A DNA stretch of 64,000 bases from Pollutimonas bauzanensis (GCF_900129885.1 NZ_FQXE01000014.1:81943-145942); one strand, 5' to 3'; positions 45,055-55,671 are shown, counted from the first letter of the stretch. The notes: generated by a model from the letters alone, not told the origin. Numbers and translations: made by a program.

Positions 45055-46028
45055 CGCGCTATGTAATACGCCGCCTGCTGTATGGCATCTTGATACTGAT
45101 AGGCGTGAACCTGCTGACCTTCGTCCTGTTTTTCGCGGTGAACACGCCCGACGACATGGCGCGCCTGTCGATAGGCGGGCAGCGCGTCAGCCAGTCGGCC
45201 ATAGAAAAGTGGAAGACAGAACGGGGCTATGACAAGCCGCTGTTCTTCAACGAGCAGGCCGCCGGCGCGCAGCAGTGGACCGATACTATTTTCTTTGCCC
45301 GCTCGGTGCCGCTGCTGCGCTTCGATTTCGGCTTTTCCGACGAGGGGCGCGACATAGGCCATGAGATCGGCCAGCGCATGGGCCCCAGCCTGGCGCTGGC
45401 CCTGCCCACCTTTTTTCTCGGCCTGTTCGCCTGCGTGGCGTTCGCCCTGCTGCTGGTATTCTTCAAGGGCACCCGGCTCGATTTCGCCGGCGTCGTGGTG
45501 TGCGTAGTGCTGCTGTCGATTTCCGGCCTGTTCTACATCATTGCCGGGCAGTGGCTTTTCGCCAAGGTGTTGCGCTGGGTGCCGTATTCCGGCTATGTGG
45601 ATGGCTGGGGCAGCTTGCGCTTCCTGGTCCTGCCCGTGCTGGTCGCGGTCTTGTCGCGCCTGGGCGCCGAATCGCGCTTCTACCGCACGCTCTTCCTGGA
45701 AGAAGCCGGCAAGGACTATGTCCGCACCGCCCGCGCCAAAGGCCTGTCCGAAAGAGTCGTGCTGTTTCGCCACATATTGCGCAATGCCCTGCTGCCGATA
45801 CTGACCGGCACGGTTTCGGCGATCCCGCTGCTGTTCATGGGCAGCCTGATTTCAGAATCGTTTTTCGGCATACCGGGCCTGGGCAGCTACACCATAGATG
45901 CCATCAACGCCCAGGATTTCTCCATTGTGCGCGCCATGGTCTTCCTGGGCTCGGCCCTGTATATCGTCGGGCTGATCCTGGCCGATATTTCCTATACCCT
46001 GGCTGACCCCCGGGTCCGGTTCGAGTAG
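45051..46028 (+). CDS. ABC transporter permease, DppB/YejB type
   Basis: A 325-residue inner-membrane permease. It opens TRYVIRRLLYGILILIGVNLLTFVLFF, has about six helices, and carries the EAA loop EAGKDYVRTARAKGLSERVVLFRHILRNALLPILT near residues 220-250. It pairs with the following permease. The operon SBP-permease-permease-fused ATPase matches the layout of yejABEF, although component sizes differ. Confidence 0.9.
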   Translation: MTRYVIRRLLYGILILIGVNLLTFVLFFAVNTPDDMARLSIGGQRVSQSAIEKWKTERGYDKPLFFNEQAAGAQQWTDTIFFARSVPLLRFDFGFSDEGRDIGHEIGQRMGPSLALALPTFFLGLFACVAFALLLVFFKGTRLDFAGVVVCVVLLSISGLFYIIAGQWLFAKVLRWVPYSGYVDGWGSLRFLVLPVLVAVLSRLGAESRFYRTLFLEEAGKDYVRTARAKGLSERVVLFRHILRNALLPILTGTVSAIPLLFMGSLISESFFGIPGLGSYTIDAINAQDFSIVRAMVFLGSALYIVGLILADISYTLADPRVRFE

Positions 46029-46031
46029 CCT

Positions 46032-47504
46032 ATGCCCAAATTCGTTTTCCTGTGGACCGATATCTTCGTCTTTTGCCTGGTGCTGGCCGTGCTGCTTTAT
46101 GCGCTGCGCGTGCGGCGCAGCGCCTCGCTGCAGTCCGCCTGGAAAAGCGTCGCCAGGACGCCATCGGCCATGTGCGCCGCGGTGGTGCTGGCCGGTTTCG
46201 TTTCACTGGGCGTGCTGGACTCCATACACTACCGCCCGCTGTTGCCGCCGGTCGAGGCCGCCGGGCAGACGGCCGCCGGGCAGGCTGGCGCCGCGCCGGC
46301 GCCCGTCTATTCGCCCACATTGCGCTCCGCGCTGGATGATCTCTTGTCGCTTACCCAATTGGCCAAGCGCGAGAATACCTATTCGGCGCCGCTGGCCCTG
46401 CGGCAGTTCACCAAAGAAACCGTGGTGACCAACGGCCAGGCCGTGCGCGACTATCCCCGCCTCAAGCATGCCGGGCTGCATCTGCGCGCCGAGGCCGATC
46501 GCGGGCGGGACATATCCAGGCGCCTGTCCTGGGGCATCCTGGCCGGCCTGGCGGCCTGCCTGGCGTCGGCCTTGCTTCTGACCTTGCTGCACAGGCGGCG
46601 GGCCGAGGGTTTCCGGCATGCCTGGCTGCTCTGGTGGCGCGGCGAGTCGGGCATCCCCTGGCGCCCCATGTGGATCACGTTCAGCATGGTCCTGGCGCTG
46701 GCCGCCGTGGCGCTGGCGCTGGGCGGCAATTATCACGTGCTGGGAACGGACCGCACCGGCAACGACGTCCTGTGGCAGTGCCTGAAAAGCATACGCACGG
46801 CCCTGGTGATAGGCACGCTGACCACCGTGGCCATGCTGCCGCCCGCGCTTGCCTTCGGCATCGCGGCGGGCTATTTCAAGGGCAAGGTCGACGACGTCAT
46901 CCAGTACATCTATACGACGCTGACATCCATACCGGGGGTGCTGCTCATCGCCGCCTGCGTATTGATGATGCAGGTGTATATCGACAACAATCCGGACCTG
47001 TTCGATACCGTGGCGGCGCGCGCCGACCTGCGCCTGTTCCTGCTGTGCCTGATACTGGGCCTGACCGGCTGGGCGGGCCTTTGCCGCCTGCTGCGGGCCG
47101 AAACCCTCAAGCTGCGCGAGCTCGAGTATGTGCAGGCGGCGCGCGCCTTCGGCGTAGGCCACTGGCGCATCATGCGCCGCCACTTGCTGCCCAACCTCAT
47201 GCACATCGTGCTCATCACCATGGTGCTGGAGTTCTCCGGCCTGGTCCTGTACGAGGCGATACTGTCTTACCTGGGCATAGGCGTGGACCCGAGCACGCCC
47301 TCGTTCGGCACCATGATAGACATGGCGCGGCTGGAAATGTCGCGCGATCCGATGATCTGGTGGAATCTGCTGGGGGCTTTCGTGTTTCTGCTGGCCCTGG
47401 TGCTGTCGGCCAATATCTTCGCCGACGCCATCCAGGACGCCTTCGATCCGCGCACCCGCCGCTTCAGGCCGCGCCGCCTCGCCCTCAAGGACAGCGCATC
47501 ATGA
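46032..47504 (+). CDS. ABC transporter permease, DppC/YejE type, with enlarged N-terminal region
   Basis: A 490-residue permease, about 150 residues longer than usual YejE/DppC. Residues 1-190 hold three hydrophobic segments separated by an extracytoplasmic section of about 100 residues (around 80-170). The standard transporter part follows, with LGTDRTGNDVLWQCLKSIRTALVIGTLTT near 237-265 and the EAA loop ELEYVQAARAFGVGHWRIMRRHLLPNLMHIV near 365-395. It starts 3 bases after the first permease stop and overlaps the ATPase gene by 4 bases. Confidence 0.88.
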   Translation: MPKFVFLWTDIFVFCLVLAVLLYALRVRRSASLQSAWKSVARTPSAMCAAVVLAGFVSLGVLDSIHYRPLLPPVEAAGQTAAGQAGAAPAPVYSPTLRSALDDLLSLTQLAKRENTYSAPLALRQFTKETVVTNGQAVRDYPRLKHAGLHLRAEADRGRDISRRLSWGILAGLAACLASALLLTLLHRRRAEGFRHAWLLWWRGESGIPWRPMWITFSMVLALAAVALALGGNYHVLGTDRTGNDVLWQCLKSIRTALVIGTLTTVAMLPPALAFGIAAGYFKGKVDDVIQYIYTTLTSIPGVLLIAACVLMMQVYIDNNPDLFDTVAARADLRLFLLCLILGLTGWAGLCRLLRAETLKLRELEYVQAARAFGVGHWRIMRRHLLPNLMHIVLITMVLEFSGLVLYEAILSYLGIGVDPSTPSFGTMIDMARLEMSRDPMIWWNLLGAFVFLLALVLSANIFADAIQDAFDPRTRRFRPRRLALKDSAS

Positions 47505-49267
47505 ACATACTTGAGCCACAAGCCGCGGGCGCCGGTTCCGGCTCGCCGGAGACCGTCGTATCGATACGCAATCTGTCGGTGCAGATAGCCAGCGACGCCG
47601 GCGTGCAGGAAGCCGTGAAGTCCCTGCAATTGGCGATAGCCCGGGGCCAGACCTTCGCCCTGGTGGGCGAATCGGGTTGCGGCAAGAGCATGACGGCGCT
47701 GGCCCTGCTGCGCCTGCTGCCCGAAGCCGGCCGGATAGTCTCGGGCGAGATCCACCTGGGGCAGGTGGAACTCAACGGGCTGTCGGAACAGGGCATGCGC
47801 GGCGTGCGGGGCGGGCAGGTCGGCATCATCTTCCAGGAGCCCTCCACCAGCCTGAATCCCGTCATGACGATAGGCCAGCAGCTTATCGAAACGCTGCGCG
47901 CGCATACGCCATACCGGGGCGAGGCGCTGGCCGAGCGGGCCGCCTGGTGGCTGAAGCGGGTCGGCATCCCGGAGGCGGACAGGCGCCTGCACGATTATCC
48001 CTTCCAGTTTTCGGGCGGCCAGAAGCAGCGCATCATGATCGCCGTCGCGCTGGCGGCCGAGCCCCGCCTGCTGATCGCCGACGAGCCCACCACCGCCCTG
48101 GACGTCACGGTGCAGGCGCAGATACTGGATCTGCTGGCCGACATCCAGAAAGAAATGGGCCTGGCCATCCTGCTGATCACCCACGACCTGGCGGTCGTCA
48201 AGAACGTGGCGGACTATGTGGCGCTGATGCGCGCCGGCGAGATCGTCGTAACGGTCGACGCCGCCACGTTTTTCTCGGCGCCCAGCCACCCCTACGCGCG
48301 CCAGCTGCTGGCGGCCATACCCACTTTCGCCAAGCGCGGCCGGCCCCTGTCGGCGGCTGAGCCGGATGCCGCGGCGGAGCGCGCAAACGCTTTTGGAGCG
48401 ACATCGTCTTTTGAAGCGACATCCGCCACGCAGGCGGACGCCGCGGCCCGCCAAGCTCAGGTGGCGGGCGCCGACCCCGTGCTGGTCGTCAAGAATCTGT
48501 CGGTCTCCTATTCGAGGAAAGGCGGTTTCTGGGGGCGCGCCGCGGACCCCGTCCAGATAGTGGACGACGTGTCCTTCGATGTGCGCGCCGGCGAGACGCT
48601 GGCTCTGCTGGGCGAGTCCGGCTGCGGCAAGACCACGACCGCCAAGGCGCTGCTGCGCCTTCTGGACAAGCAGGCGGCGGTGGGGGGCCAGGCCCATCTT
48701 CATGGCCAGGACCTGCTGACGGCGCGCGGATCGCGCTTGCGCCAGCTGCGCCAGGCGATACAGATCGTGTTCCAGGATCCTTACGCCTCGCTGGATCCGC
48801 GCATGCTGGTGGGCGAGATCCTGGACGAGGGCATTGCTGCCTTGCGGCCCGACCGCCCCAGGACCCGCCGGACGGCGCAGGTGCGCAGCCTGCTGGATAG
48901 GGTAGGCCTGCCCAAGAATACGGCGCAGCGCTATCCGCACGAATTCTCCGGCGGCCAGCGCCAGCGCGTGGCCATTGCCCGCGCCCTGGCAGTGGAGCCG
49001 GCGGTGCTGATATGCGACGAGCCCACGTCCGCCCTGGACGTATCCGTGCAGGCGCAGATCCTGGACTTGCTGCGCGCCTTGCAGCTCGAATTCAATATCG
49101 CCTACCTGTTCATTACGCACAATTTCGGCGTGGTCGAGTATCTGTCCGACCGCATCGCCATCATGCACCAGGGCAAAATCGTCGAAGCGGGCGCCACCGA
49201 AGCCGTTCTCGCCGCGCCGCGGCATGGCGAAACACAGCGCCTGCTTGCGGCCGTGCCCCGCCTGTAG
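47501..49267 (+). CDS. ABC transporter ATPase with two fused nucleotide-binding domains (YejF/OppDF type)
   Basis: A 588-residue protein containing two complete ATPase domains. Domain 1: Walker A GESGCGKS near 56-63, signature FSGGQKQRIMIAVALA, Walker B LLIADEPTTALD. Domain 2: Walker A GESGCGKTT near 371, signature [15 protein letters not shown], Walker [13 protein letters not shown]. Each is followed by the oligopeptide-type C-terminal zinc-less extension (SHPYARQLLAAIP and HGETQRLLAAVP). A variable linker rich in Ala separates them. It completes the peptide-class importer operon. Confidence 0.93.
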   Translation: MNILEPQAAGAGSGSPETVVSIRNLSVQIASDAGVQEAVKSLQLAIARGQTFALVGESGCGKSMTALALLRLLPEAGRIVSGEIHLGQVELNGLSEQGMRGVRGGQVGIIFQEPSTSLNPVMTIGQQLIETLRAHTPYRGEALAERAAWWLKRVGIPEADRRLHDYPFQFSGGQKQRIMIAVALAAEPRLLIADEPTTALDVTVQAQILDLLADIQKEMGLAILLITHDLAVVKNVADYVALMRAGEIVVTVDAATFFSAPSHPYARQLLAAIPTFAKRGRPLSAAEPDAAAERANAFGATSSFEATSATQADAAARQAQVAGADPVLVVKNLSVSYSRKGGFWGRAADPVQIVDDVSFDVRAGETLALLGESGCGKTTTAKALLRLLDKQAAVGGQAHLHGQDLLTARGSRLRQLRQAIQIVFQDPYASLDPRMLVGEILDEGIAALRPDRPRTRRTAQVRSLLDRVGLPKNTAQRYPHEFSGGQRQRVAIARALAVEPAVLICDEPTSALDVSVQAQILDLLRALQLEFNIAYLFITHNFGVVEYLSDRIAIMHQGKIVEAGATEAVLAAPRHGETQRLLAAVPRL

Positions 49268-49335
49268 GCCGGATAGTCCGGCGGCAGGGCGGCTTTCCGC
49301 CTTGTATTTGGCGCGAACGCCCGCATATTGCTGTT

Positions 49336-49821
49336 ATGTCATTAAAAGTCTTTGATCTTCAATGCGACCAGGGCCACGTCTTCGAAGGCTGGTTCGCTTC
49401 GGCCGACAGCTATGAATCGCAGCAATCGCGCGGGCTGTTGAGCTGCCCTGTGTGCAACAGCAGCCGCGTCGCCAAGAAGCTTTCGGCGCCGCGCTTGAAT
49501 CTCGGCCATGCGAAAGCCCCCGCGCCCGCCGCGCCGGCATCCGCCGCCCGCGCCCGGCCGGGTACGGCAGTGGCGGCGCCGGCCGCCGGGCAAATGGCGC
49601 AGTTGCAGGCCGAAGTCATGCGCCACATCCGCCAGATGGTGCGCAATACCGAGAACGTGGGCGCCCGCTTCGCCGAAGAAGCGCGCCGCATGCACGACGG
49701 GCAAGCGCAGGAACGCGCCATACGCGGCACGGCTACGCCAGAGGAAAGGGAAGAATTGGCCGAGGAAGGGATAGCCGTCATGCCTATACCCGAGTTCCTG
49801 GACGACGACCGCCTGCAGTAA
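49336..49821 (+). CDS. DUF1178 family protein
   Basis: A 161-residue protein with an N-terminal zinc-ribbon-like segment (VFDLQCDQGHVFEGWFAS and LSCPVCNSSRVAKKL), an Ala/Pro-rich linker, and a helical C-terminal half (LQAEVMRHIRQMVRNTENVG, then ATPEEREELAEEGIAVMPIPE). The family is common in proteobacteria and of unknown function. The start is the ATG of MSLKVFDL; the frame opens far upstream inside the ATPase gene, which I exclude. Confidence 0.88.
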   Translation: MSLKVFDLQCDQGHVFEGWFASADSYESQQSRGLLSCPVCNSSRVAKKLSAPRLNLGHAKAPAPAAPASAARARPGTAVAAPAAGQMAQLQAEVMRHIRQMVRNTENVGARFAEEARRMHDGQAQERAIRGTATPEEREELAEEGIAVMPIPEFLDDDRLQ

Positions 49822-49866
49822 GCGCATCGTTTTCAGCAAGCGGCGCCAGGCCGCCCGCCGAGAGGC

Positions 49867-50424
49867 TTACATCACGCGGCTGCGGTATTCGCCAGTGCGC
49901 GTATCGATTTCGATTTTGTCGCCGATATTGCAGAACAGCGGCACGTTGACCGTCATGTCGGTGTTGGTCTTGGCGGGCTTGAGCACTTTTCCCGACGTAT
50001 CGCCCTTGACGGCGGGTTCGGTGTAAATGATTTCGCGCACCACGATCGTGGGAAGCTCGACCGAAATGGCCCGGCCGTCATAGAACACGACCTGGACCTT
50101 CATGCCTTCTTCAAGGTAGTTCAGGGCATCGCCCATGCTTTCCGCTTCGACTTCGTGCTGGTTGTATTCTTCATCCATGAAAACATACATGGGATCGGCA
50201 TAGTACGAGTAGGTGCATTCTTTGTTTTCGAGCTGGACCACTTCGAATTTTTCATCGGCCTTGGATACGGACTCGCTGCCGGAGCCGGTAAGCAGATTCT
50301 TGAACTTGAGCTTGACGACGGCCGAGTTGCGGCCCGACTTGTTGTATTCTGTTTTCTGTACGACGAGCGCGTCATTGCCTACTTTGACCACATTGCCAAC
50401 GCGCAATTCTTGTGCGGTTTTCAT
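49867..50424 (-). CDS. efp: Elongation factor P
   Basis: A 185-residue translation factor that relieves ribosome stalling at polyproline. Three beta-barrel domains are typical; the loop [12 protein letters not shown] places Arg at residue 32, the residue rhamnosylated by EarP, instead of the Lys used by EpmA-type systems. Domain III ends [18 protein letters not shown]. The earP gene lies just upstream on the same strand, with 81 bases between them. Confidence 0.97.
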   Translation of the reverse strand: MKTAQELRVGNVVKVGNDALVVQKTEYNKSGRNSAVVKLKFKNLLTGSGSESVSKADEKFEVVQLENKECTYSYYADPMYVFMDEEYNQHEVEAESMGDALNYLEEGMKVQVVFYDGRAISVELPTIVVREIIYTEPAVKGDTSGKVLKPAKTNTDMTVNVPLFCNIGDKIEIDTRTGEYRSRVM

Positions 50425-50505
50425 ATATTTAAAAGACTCCGGGGGGTGATTTGCTCCGCCAGATGCCACTGCCGGGCCGGAGCATGACTTACAAAACCCG
50501 TCATT

Positions 50506-51621
50506 TTAACCTGATCGCCGCCGTTGCGTGCAAAACCCGACAAGGGAGTAGGCCAAATCGGGATATCCGGCCAATTCATCGCTCCATTGCGCGCTGTCGG
50601 ACTGCCACTGCGCCCAGTTGCCCGGCTCCAGCGCCTCGTTCATCCGCAAGGCGAATGCTTCCGGATCGCCCAGGTTCCAGTCCCGCATCAGCGCATGGAC
50701 AGTCTGCCGGCAGGGCGACCGGTCCAGCCAGGCCTGCAGCTTGATCATATGGGTGTTCGCATCCTGCGCATATATTTGCCACACCAGGGGCTTGCCGGCC
50801 CACAAGGCGCGGACCAGGGAATCCTCGCCGCGCACGAAATTCAGGTCGCTGCTCCATAGCAGCCGGTCGAAGGCCGCCTGGTCGACAAAAGGCATTTCAT
50901 GGACATGCACCCGTCCGCCTGGGCGGTCCTGCAAGCCGGGATACACGCCGCGGGGCACGATCAGCAGGGTGGGGCAGGCCTGCCGCTCCAGGCTGTCGAG
51001 CAGCCCTTGGGCCGGGGCGTCCGGGTAGCAGAACAAAAACACCTGGCGCGCGCCCTGCCGCAACCGCTCGATCTGCCGGCCCGGCACGCCGATGGCGCCC
51101 AGAAGCGCATCGCGCTGGCCGGGCTGCGCCAGCCATTCGTCGCGTTCGGAAAGCAGGCCGGGTTCGCGCAGCAGCCCGCCCGTGGCGGGCGTAAAGCCGG
51201 GAAAAAAGAAATGCTTGCGCAAGCCATGGTGCTGCGCGGACGGCAGGGTATGGCAGGACTCGACCCAGCCTTCGGCGCTCAGGTATTCGAGATTGATCCA
51301 TAAACTGTCTTGCCGGACCATGGCCTCGATGAAAGCGGCGGGCGGGTCGCAGGCAAAGGCCTCGATCACCACGGCATGCGGCCGCAGCACAGGGGCTGGC
51401 TGCGTCCAGTGCACGATATCGACGCCCCGGGCCGATTGCTGCGCGGCTTGCGGGTCCACGCCGGGCTCGATCCGCCCGAAGCTGTGCAGGTCGTCGACCC
51501 ATAAGCGCACTTCGCGTCCTGGCGGCAGCCGGGCCAGCTGCCTTGCCAGGCGCCAGCAAACGCCGATGTCGCCGAAATTATCGACGACCCGGCAAAAGAT
51601 GTCGAAGGACAGCCGCGGCAT
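50506..51621 (-). CDS. earP: EF-P arginine rhamnosyltransferase EarP
   Basis: A 371-residue GT-B glycosyltransferase that moves rhamnose from dTDP-L-rhamnose to Arg32 of EF-P. The N-terminus FDIFCRVVDNFGDIGVCWRLARQL holds the catalytic Asp and contact residues conserved in the family, and FVRGEDSLVRALWAGKPLVWQIYAQ is the nucleotide-sugar region with the key Arg-Glu-Asp. The start is at MPRLSFDIF, whose A is shared with the stop of the upstream gene (TAATG). Adjacent efp confirms the assignment. Confidence 0.95.
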   Translation of the reverse strand: MPRLSFDIFCRVVDNFGDIGVCWRLARQLARLPPGREVRLWVDDLHSFGRIEPGVDPQAAQQSARGVDIVHWTQPAPVLRPHAVVIEAFACDPPAAFIEAMVRQDSLWINLEYLSAEGWVESCHTLPSAQHHGLRKHFFFPGFTPATGGLLREPGLLSERDEWLAQPGQRDALLGAIGVPGRQIERLRQGARQVFLFCYPDAPAQGLLDSLERQACPTLLIVPRGVYPGLQDRPGGRVHVHEMPFVDQAAFDRLLWSSDLNFVRGEDSLVRALWAGKPLVWQIYAQDANTHMIKLQAWLDRSPCRQTVHALMRDWNLGDPEAFALRMNEALEPGNWAQWQSDSAQWSDELAGYPDLAYSLVGFCTQRRRSG

Positions 51622-52829
51622 TAATGGAAGTGGACGGGCGCCAGGTCGGTCTCTTCGGGAAGCTCGGGGTGCATCATTTCGCCCAGCGGATTGGGAAAAT
51701 ACGGCGCTCCGCAATCATCGCAGAATTCGGCGGGATGGATGCCCGGCAGCCGGCGCACGTCGGCGATTCCCTGCTCTTTGAGCAGGGCGGCAATTTCATC
51801 GGGCACGTCGATGACCTGATTTTCCGTGCCGTCGGCGGCAGCCTCTTCCTTGCTCAGCACGGGCCAGATGCAGCCGTAGATCACTTCGTTGCTGTGGCGC
51901 GTGCTGAAGCCCACCCGGTATTCCTCTATGGTGTCGCCGCCGCAGCCGATGATGACGGCGCGCAGCTCGTCGCCCGGCAGATGGGCGGCCGTCTGCAGCC
52001 AGGTGACCGCGGCCTTCAGGGCCAGCGGCCGTATGCGCCTGTCGGCCTCGCGGCTGTTCATGTAGTAGGCGTCGGGCTGCAGGTATTCAAGATAGCAGCC
52101 CGTGAACATCGGGGTGAACACTTCGGCGCTGGCCTGTTCCCAGGCTTCCTGGCATTTTTGCCGTATGGCGATGGCGTCGTCCTGCGGCATCTGCCAGCGG
52201 AACACCGCCTGCCCTTTGGGCACGACGATCACGCCGACCGCGAAGCGCGCATCGGCCAGCATGCCGTCGGCGTCCTCAGGCTTGTTGATCTGGCAGGGCT
52301 CCGCGCCGGCGCCCAGCGCCAGCAGGGCGAGACGCTGCGTCCAGGCGTGGGTTTCCTGGAATGATTGCGGCATCTGGTCAAAGTTGACGAGGGCCGGGAT
52401 GAGCGCCATTTTGGCGCCCTCGGCGACGATATGGGCTTGCAGATGCCGGGCCAGCGCCTGGCGCTGGGCGGGCGTCAGTTCGCCTTCGGGCAACTGATAG
52501 CGGGTCCAGGCCACGACCGGCGCCGAAAACAGCAAGGCGTCATACTCCACGCCCTGGTGGACGATGGTCGTGGACTCGGTCAGCGTTTCGGCCTGCTCCA
52601 CCAGGATTTCGTAGGCGTTCAGATCGCTGGCCAGCAAGTGATCGAGCACGGTTTCGATGGTCTTGTTTTTTTTGCCCAACAGCAGCTTGTTCAACTGGAT
52701 GCCTAGCAGGTTTTCCCAGTAGATATCTTCGAGTCGGCTGCCGGAGCGGGCTAGCGCTTGCGTCAGGGTCACAAGACGTTGAGCTTCGCGGGATAAACGC
52801 GAAGGAGGGGTGGCAGGCATACGAGGCAT
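51621..52829 (-). CDS. DUF2863 family protein
   Basis: A 402-residue cytoplasmic protein of a family largely confined to betaproteobacteria, with no known function. Recognisable stretches are LGIQLNKLLLGKKNKTIETVLDHLL, VVAWTRYQLPEGELTPAQ, ALIPALVNFDQMPQSF, and a C-terminal AEFCDDCGAPYFPNPLGEMMHPELPEE that has a CxxC-like pair. The ATG of MPRMPATPP was chosen; it is translationally coupled to earP. Linkage to earP-efp is common in relatives as far as I recall, but does not by itself show a role in translation. Confidence 0.88.
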   Translation of the reverse strand: MPRMPATPPSRLSREAQRLVTLTQALARSGSRLEDIYWENLLGIQLNKLLLGKKNKTIETVLDHLLASDLNAYEILVEQAETLTESTTIVHQGVEYDALLFSAPVVAWTRYQLPEGELTPAQRQALARHLQAHIVAEGAKMALIPALVNFDQMPQSFQETHAWTQRLALLALGAGAEPCQINKPEDADGMLADARFAVGVIVVPKGQAVFRWQMPQDDAIAIRQKCQEAWEQASAEVFTPMFTGCYLEYLQPDAYYMNSREADRRIRPLALKAAVTWLQTAAHLPGDELRAVIIGCGGDTIEEYRVGFSTRHSNEVIYGCIWPVLSKEEAAADGTENQVIDVPDEIAALLKEQGIADVRRLPGIHPAEFCDDCGAPYFPNPLGEMMHPELPEETDLAPVHFH

Positions 52830-52968
52830 AAGACAATACAAGTTGATGAGTAGGCTAGTGTAACGCTCTACCCGGCTTCGTGGGCTGGCGCGGGGGCGGA
52901 GCATGCAAAAAGTGTCCCCACGCTTCACCGCTGATTGTTCACCTCGCGGCCGCCGCCGGCCGGCGGGA

Positions 52969-55671
52969 TCAGGCGGCGAGCAGCTCGCGCAGCACGTAAG
53001 GCAGGATGCCGCCATGCAGGTAGTAGTCGACCTCGGTCGCCGTATCGATGCGCAGCAGCATGGAAACCTGCTGCGAGCTGCCGTCCCGGCGATGTATCGT
53101 GACAGTCACATCCTGCTGCGGCCTGATGCTGGCTTCGATGCCCGCTACATCAAAGGTTTCTTCGCCGGTGATGCCCAGGGATTCCACGCTGTCGCCATCC
53201 TTGAACTGCAGCGGCAAGACGCCCATGCCCACCAGGTTGCTGCGGTGTATGCGCTCGAAGCTGCGCGCCACCACCGCCTTGACGCCCAGCAACTGGGTGC
53301 CTTTGGCCGCCCAGTCGCGGGACGAGCCGGTGCCGTATTCTTCCCCGGCGAAGACCACGGTGGGCACGCCGGCCGCCACATATTTCATGGCGGCGTCGTA
53401 AATCGACAGCCGTTCGCCGGTAGGTTGATACAAAGTCTCGCCGCCCTCGTAACGGCTGCCGTCGGGCAGGGCCGGGATCATGAGATTCTTGATGCGCACG
53501 TTGGCAAACGTGCCGCGCATCATGATTTCGTGATTGCCGCGCCGCGAGCCATAGCTGTTGAAGTCCTGTTTCATGACGCCGTGGGCCTTGAGCCATTCGC
53601 CGGCGGGCGAGCTTTCCTTGATGGAGCCCGCCGGGGAGATATGGTCGGTGGTCACCGAATCGCCGAAAACCGCCAGGGCGCGCGCGCCCTTTACCACCGG
53701 CATGGCGGCGGGCCGCATTTCGAAGCCGGCGAAGAAGGGCGGTTCGGCGATATAGGTCGATGCGGGCCAGCTGTAGACATCGCCATGCACACCGGAAATA
53801 TTGTTCCACAGCTTGCCCGGGTTGGACTTGATCTCGGCGTAATTCGTGCGGAAGACTTCGGGATCCAGCGCCTGGCCCAGAAGCGCCTGGATTTCCGCGT
53901 TGCTCGGCCAGATGTCGCCCAGCCAGACATCGCCGTTCCTGCCCCGGCCCACGGGTTCGGTCATCAGGTCGCGCAATACCGTGCCGGCCAGGGCGTAGGC
54001 GACGACCAGGGGCGGCGAAGCCAGGAAGTTGGCCTTGATGTTGGGGTGGATGCGGGCTTCGAAATTGCGGTTGCCCGACAGAACGGCCGAACAGACCAGG
54101 CCGTTCTGGATAATGGTTTCGTTCAGGTCCGGCGTCAGGTCGCCGGCGTTGCCGATACAGGTGGTGCACCCGTAGGCGGCGACGTCGAAGCCCAGCTTTT
54201 CCAGGTAGGGCAGCAGGCCGGTCTTGGTGAGGTAGTCGGTGACGACGCGCGAACCCGGCGCCAGGGATGTCTTGATATGCTTGGGCACTTTCAGGCCCGC
54301 CTCGACCGCTTTCTTGGCCATCAGGCCCGCCGCCAGCAACACGCTGGGGTTGGAGGTGTTGGTGCAGGACGTGATGGCGGCTATCAGGATGTCGCCATTC
54401 TTGACCTGCGTGCCGGCGCTGGTGGTGTAGACCTGGCCGAGTTTTTCGGGCGGCTGGTTGAAGCCGGCGGCCGACTGCTCGGTGTACAGGCGGGTAAAGG
54501 TGTTCTTGACATCGCCCAGCTCGATGCGGTCCTGCGGCCGCTTGGGGCCGGCCAGGGAGGGCGTGACCGTGGAAAGATCCAGGGTGATCAGCTGCGTATA
54601 GCCGATATCCTTGGCATCGGGCACGCCGTACATGCCCTGGGCCTTGAAATAGGCCTTCAGGGCGTCGATCTCGTCCTTGCTGCGGCCGGTGCCCTGGAAG
54701 TATTCGATAGTGCGGTCGTCGACCGGGAAGAAGCCCATGGTGGCGCCGTATTCGGGGGCCATATTGCCTATGGTGGCGCGGTCGGTGACCGACAGGCTGC
54801 TCGTGCCCGGCCCACAGAATTCCACGAACTTGCCCACCACCTTCTGCCTGCGCAGCAGTTCGGTGATGGTCAGCACCAGGTCGGTGGCGGTCACGCCGCC
54901 GCGCAGCTCGCCCTTCAGTTCGACGCCGACGACATCCGGGGTAAGAATATAGACCGGCTGGCCCAGCATGCCGGCTTCGGCCTCGATGCCGCCCACCCCC
55001 CAGCCCACCACGCCTATGCCATTGATCATGGTGGTATGGCTGTCGGTGCCGACCAGGGTGTCGGGGTAGTACACATTGTTCCTGGCGTCGTAATGCACGC
55101 CGCGCGCCAGGTGTTCCAGGTTGACCTGGTGGACGATGCCGAAGCCCGGGGGCACCACGCCAAAGGTATCGAAGGCCTGCATGCCCCATTTCATGAACTG
55201 GTAGCGTTCCTGGTTGCGCTTGAATTCGAGCTTCATGTTCAGGTCGAGCGCATTCTTGGTGCCGAAGTAATCGATCATGACCGAATGGTCGACGACCAGG
55301 TCCACCGGCACCAGCGGCTCTATGCTTTTGGGGTCCTTGCCCATCTTGGATGCCACCGAGCGCATCGCCGCGATGTCGGCCAATAGCGGCACGCCGGTGA
55401 AGTCCTGCAGCACGACCCGGGCCACCACGAATGGAATCTCGGTGTCGCGCTTGGCCGTCGGCTTCCAGGAAGCCAGCTGCCTGATGTGTTTTTCAGTGAT
55501 TTTCTTGCCGTCGCAATTGCGCAGCACCGATTCCAGCACCACCCGGATCGACACGGGCAGCCGCTGGATGTCGATGCCCAGCGTTGCGCCTAGTGCCGGC
55601 AAGGAATAGAACTGGGCCGTTTTGCGCCCGATCTTGAACTTTTGTAAGCTGTTGAACGTATTGTGCGGCAT
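52969..55671 (-). CDS. acnA: Aconitate hydratase A
   Basis: A 900-residue iron-sulphur enzyme of the AcnA/IRP1 branch, interconverting citrate and isocitrate. Cluster Cys residues lie in [13 protein letters not shown] (about 430) and [13 protein letters not shown] (about 500). [23 protein letters not shown] and the C-terminal swivel domain block [33 protein letters not shown] are diagnostic. Length fits. In E. coli AcnA is the stress and stationary-phase form, stable to oxidants. It lies downstream of acnB on the same strand but behind that gene's terminator, so it has its own promoter. Confidence 0.95.
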   Translation of the reverse strand: MPHNTFNSLQKFKIGRKTAQFYSLPALGATLGIDIQRLPVSIRVVLESVLRNCDGKKITEKHIRQLASWKPTAKRDTEIPFVVARVVLQDFTGVPLLADIAAMRSVASKMGKDPKSIEPLVPVDLVVDHSVMIDYFGTKNALDLNMKLEFKRNQERYQFMKWGMQAFDTFGVVPPGFGIVHQVNLEHLARGVHYDARNNVYYPDTLVGTDSHTTMINGIGVVGWGVGGIEAEAGMLGQPVYILTPDVVGVELKGELRGGVTATDLVLTITELLRRQKVVGKFVEFCGPGTSSLSVTDRATIGNMAPEYGATMGFFPVDDRTIEYFQGTGRSKDEIDALKAYFKAQGMYGVPDAKDIGYTQLITLDLSTVTPSLAGPKRPQDRIELGDVKNTFTRLYTEQSAAGFNQPPEKLGQVYTTSAGTQVKNGDILIAAITSCTNTSNPSVLLAAGLMAKKAVEAGLKVPKHIKTSLAPGSRVVTDYLTKTGLLPYLEKLGFDVAAYGCTTCIGNAGDLTPDLNETIIQNGLVCSAVLSGNRNFEARIHPNIKANFLASPPLVVAYALAGTVLRDLMTEPVGRGRNGDVWLGDIWPSNAEIQALLGQALDPEVFRTNYAEIKSNPGKLWNNISGVHGDVYSWPASTYIAEPPFFAGFEMRPAAMPVVKGARALAVFGDSVTTDHISPAGSIKESSPAGEWLKAHGVMKQDFNSYGSRRGNHEIMMRGTFANVRIKNLMIPALPDGSRYEGGETLYQPTGERLSIYDAAMKYVAAGVPTVVFAGEEYGTGSSRDWAAKGTQLLGVKAVVARSFERIHRSNLVGMGVLPLQFKDGDSVESLGITGEETFDVAGIEASIRPQQDVTVTIHRRDGSSQQVSMLLRIDTATEVDYYLHGGILPYVLRELLAA

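Noticed and set aside
52903..55386. An 827-residue rightward frame over acnA
   Set aside because: Shadow of acnA; His/Gly/Ala-rich composition and no motif.
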